NCBI GenBank assembly: GCA_947649645.1 | Contig: CANSSP010000002.1 | Coordinates: forward strand, 1-64,000 | DNA: 64,000 bases | From: an uncultured Roseburia sp. | GTDB lineage: Bacteria; Bacillota; Clostridia; Lachnospirales; Lachnospiraceae | Reading direction: 5' to 3' | Shown here: piece by piece, positions 63,990-64,000 of the stretch | How the letters are laid out: the number at the start of each line of letters is the position of its first letter | How positions within the stretch are numbered: the first letter of the stretch is position 1 | Notes under the pieces: model-generated | Database searches by the model: none | What the model was told of the DNA's origin: nothing | The model's input: only the letters and a program-made list of their open reading frames with translations | Position numbers and translations under genes: made by a program

Positions 63990-64000
63990 CTGACTGCACT

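Noticed and set aside
63933-64000. Possible TTG-started ORF running off the window end
   Set aside because: It would pass through a good terminator hairpin and only ~22 codons are visible, so there is no support.

Overview
The window looks like chromosomal DNA of a spore-forming, flagellated, anaerobic member of the Clostridia, most likely Lachnospiraceae. The reasons are the sporulation genes (a SipL-type SPOCS/LysM protein, YtaF), the Bacillus/Clostridia order mbl-flhO-flhP, comF-yvyF, the cdaA-cdaR-glmM block, a flavodiiron protein for O2 defence, the small veg gene, and many proteins of families common in Lachnospiraceae. Most of the sequence is ordinary core genome. One AT-rich stretch (about 37.7-40.3 kb) is accessory.

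Layout. 0-6 kb: tail of a tRNA-Gly, a one-pass membrane protein, a secreted NlpC/P60 hydrolase, sipL, veg, a PrcB-type lipoprotein and plsC. 6-12.7 kb: a two-gene operon of very large secreted proteins with cell-wall hydrolase-type domains (GH25 with fibronectin-III modules; phage-tail-lysozyme domain with six InlB-type repeats). 12.8-21 kb: a leftward cluster of two unknown membrane proteins, cdaA, cdaR, glmM, an HPr, rfbD and a glucosyltransferase, linking c-di-AMP, amino-sugar supply and surface polysaccharide. 21-25.4 kb: yvyF-comF, then a divergent TrpXYZ-like ABC importer behind a strong promoter and a palindromic operator candidate. 25.5-37.7 kb: sulfotransferase-like protein, recD2, the flagellar rod genes behind a sigma-D-like promoter, mbl, uvrA, uvrB. 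37.8-40.3 kb: AT-rich defence-type remnant (DUF1016/PDDEXK nuclease plus a decayed AbiGi/AbiGii pair). 40.6-48.5 kb: a diguanylate cyclase, a decayed DUF362 gene, a CAP-domain protein, a flavodiiron protein and secA. 48.6-55.6 kb: TSCPD protein, glpK with a structured leader, and prfB (with programmed frameshift)-pheB-hom-homoserine kinase-ytaF. 55.7-64 kb: FMN-binding lipoprotein, Nudix, a MutS2-like protein without Smr, a candidate structured ncRNA, a TIM-barrel epimerase, a small protein, csoR-copA and a zinc-ribbon protein.

Most interesting non-coding signals: (1) the glpK 5' leader, where the loop of a 14-bp hairpin is complementary to the bases just before the ribosome binding site and also to an upstream segment; (2) a roughly 214-nt transcription unit with its own consensus promoter, folded core and terminator upstream of the MutS2-like gene; (3) an 18-bp perfect palindrome just downstream of the importer promoter. 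Functional names rest on motif and family recognition by eye; no database search was possible.
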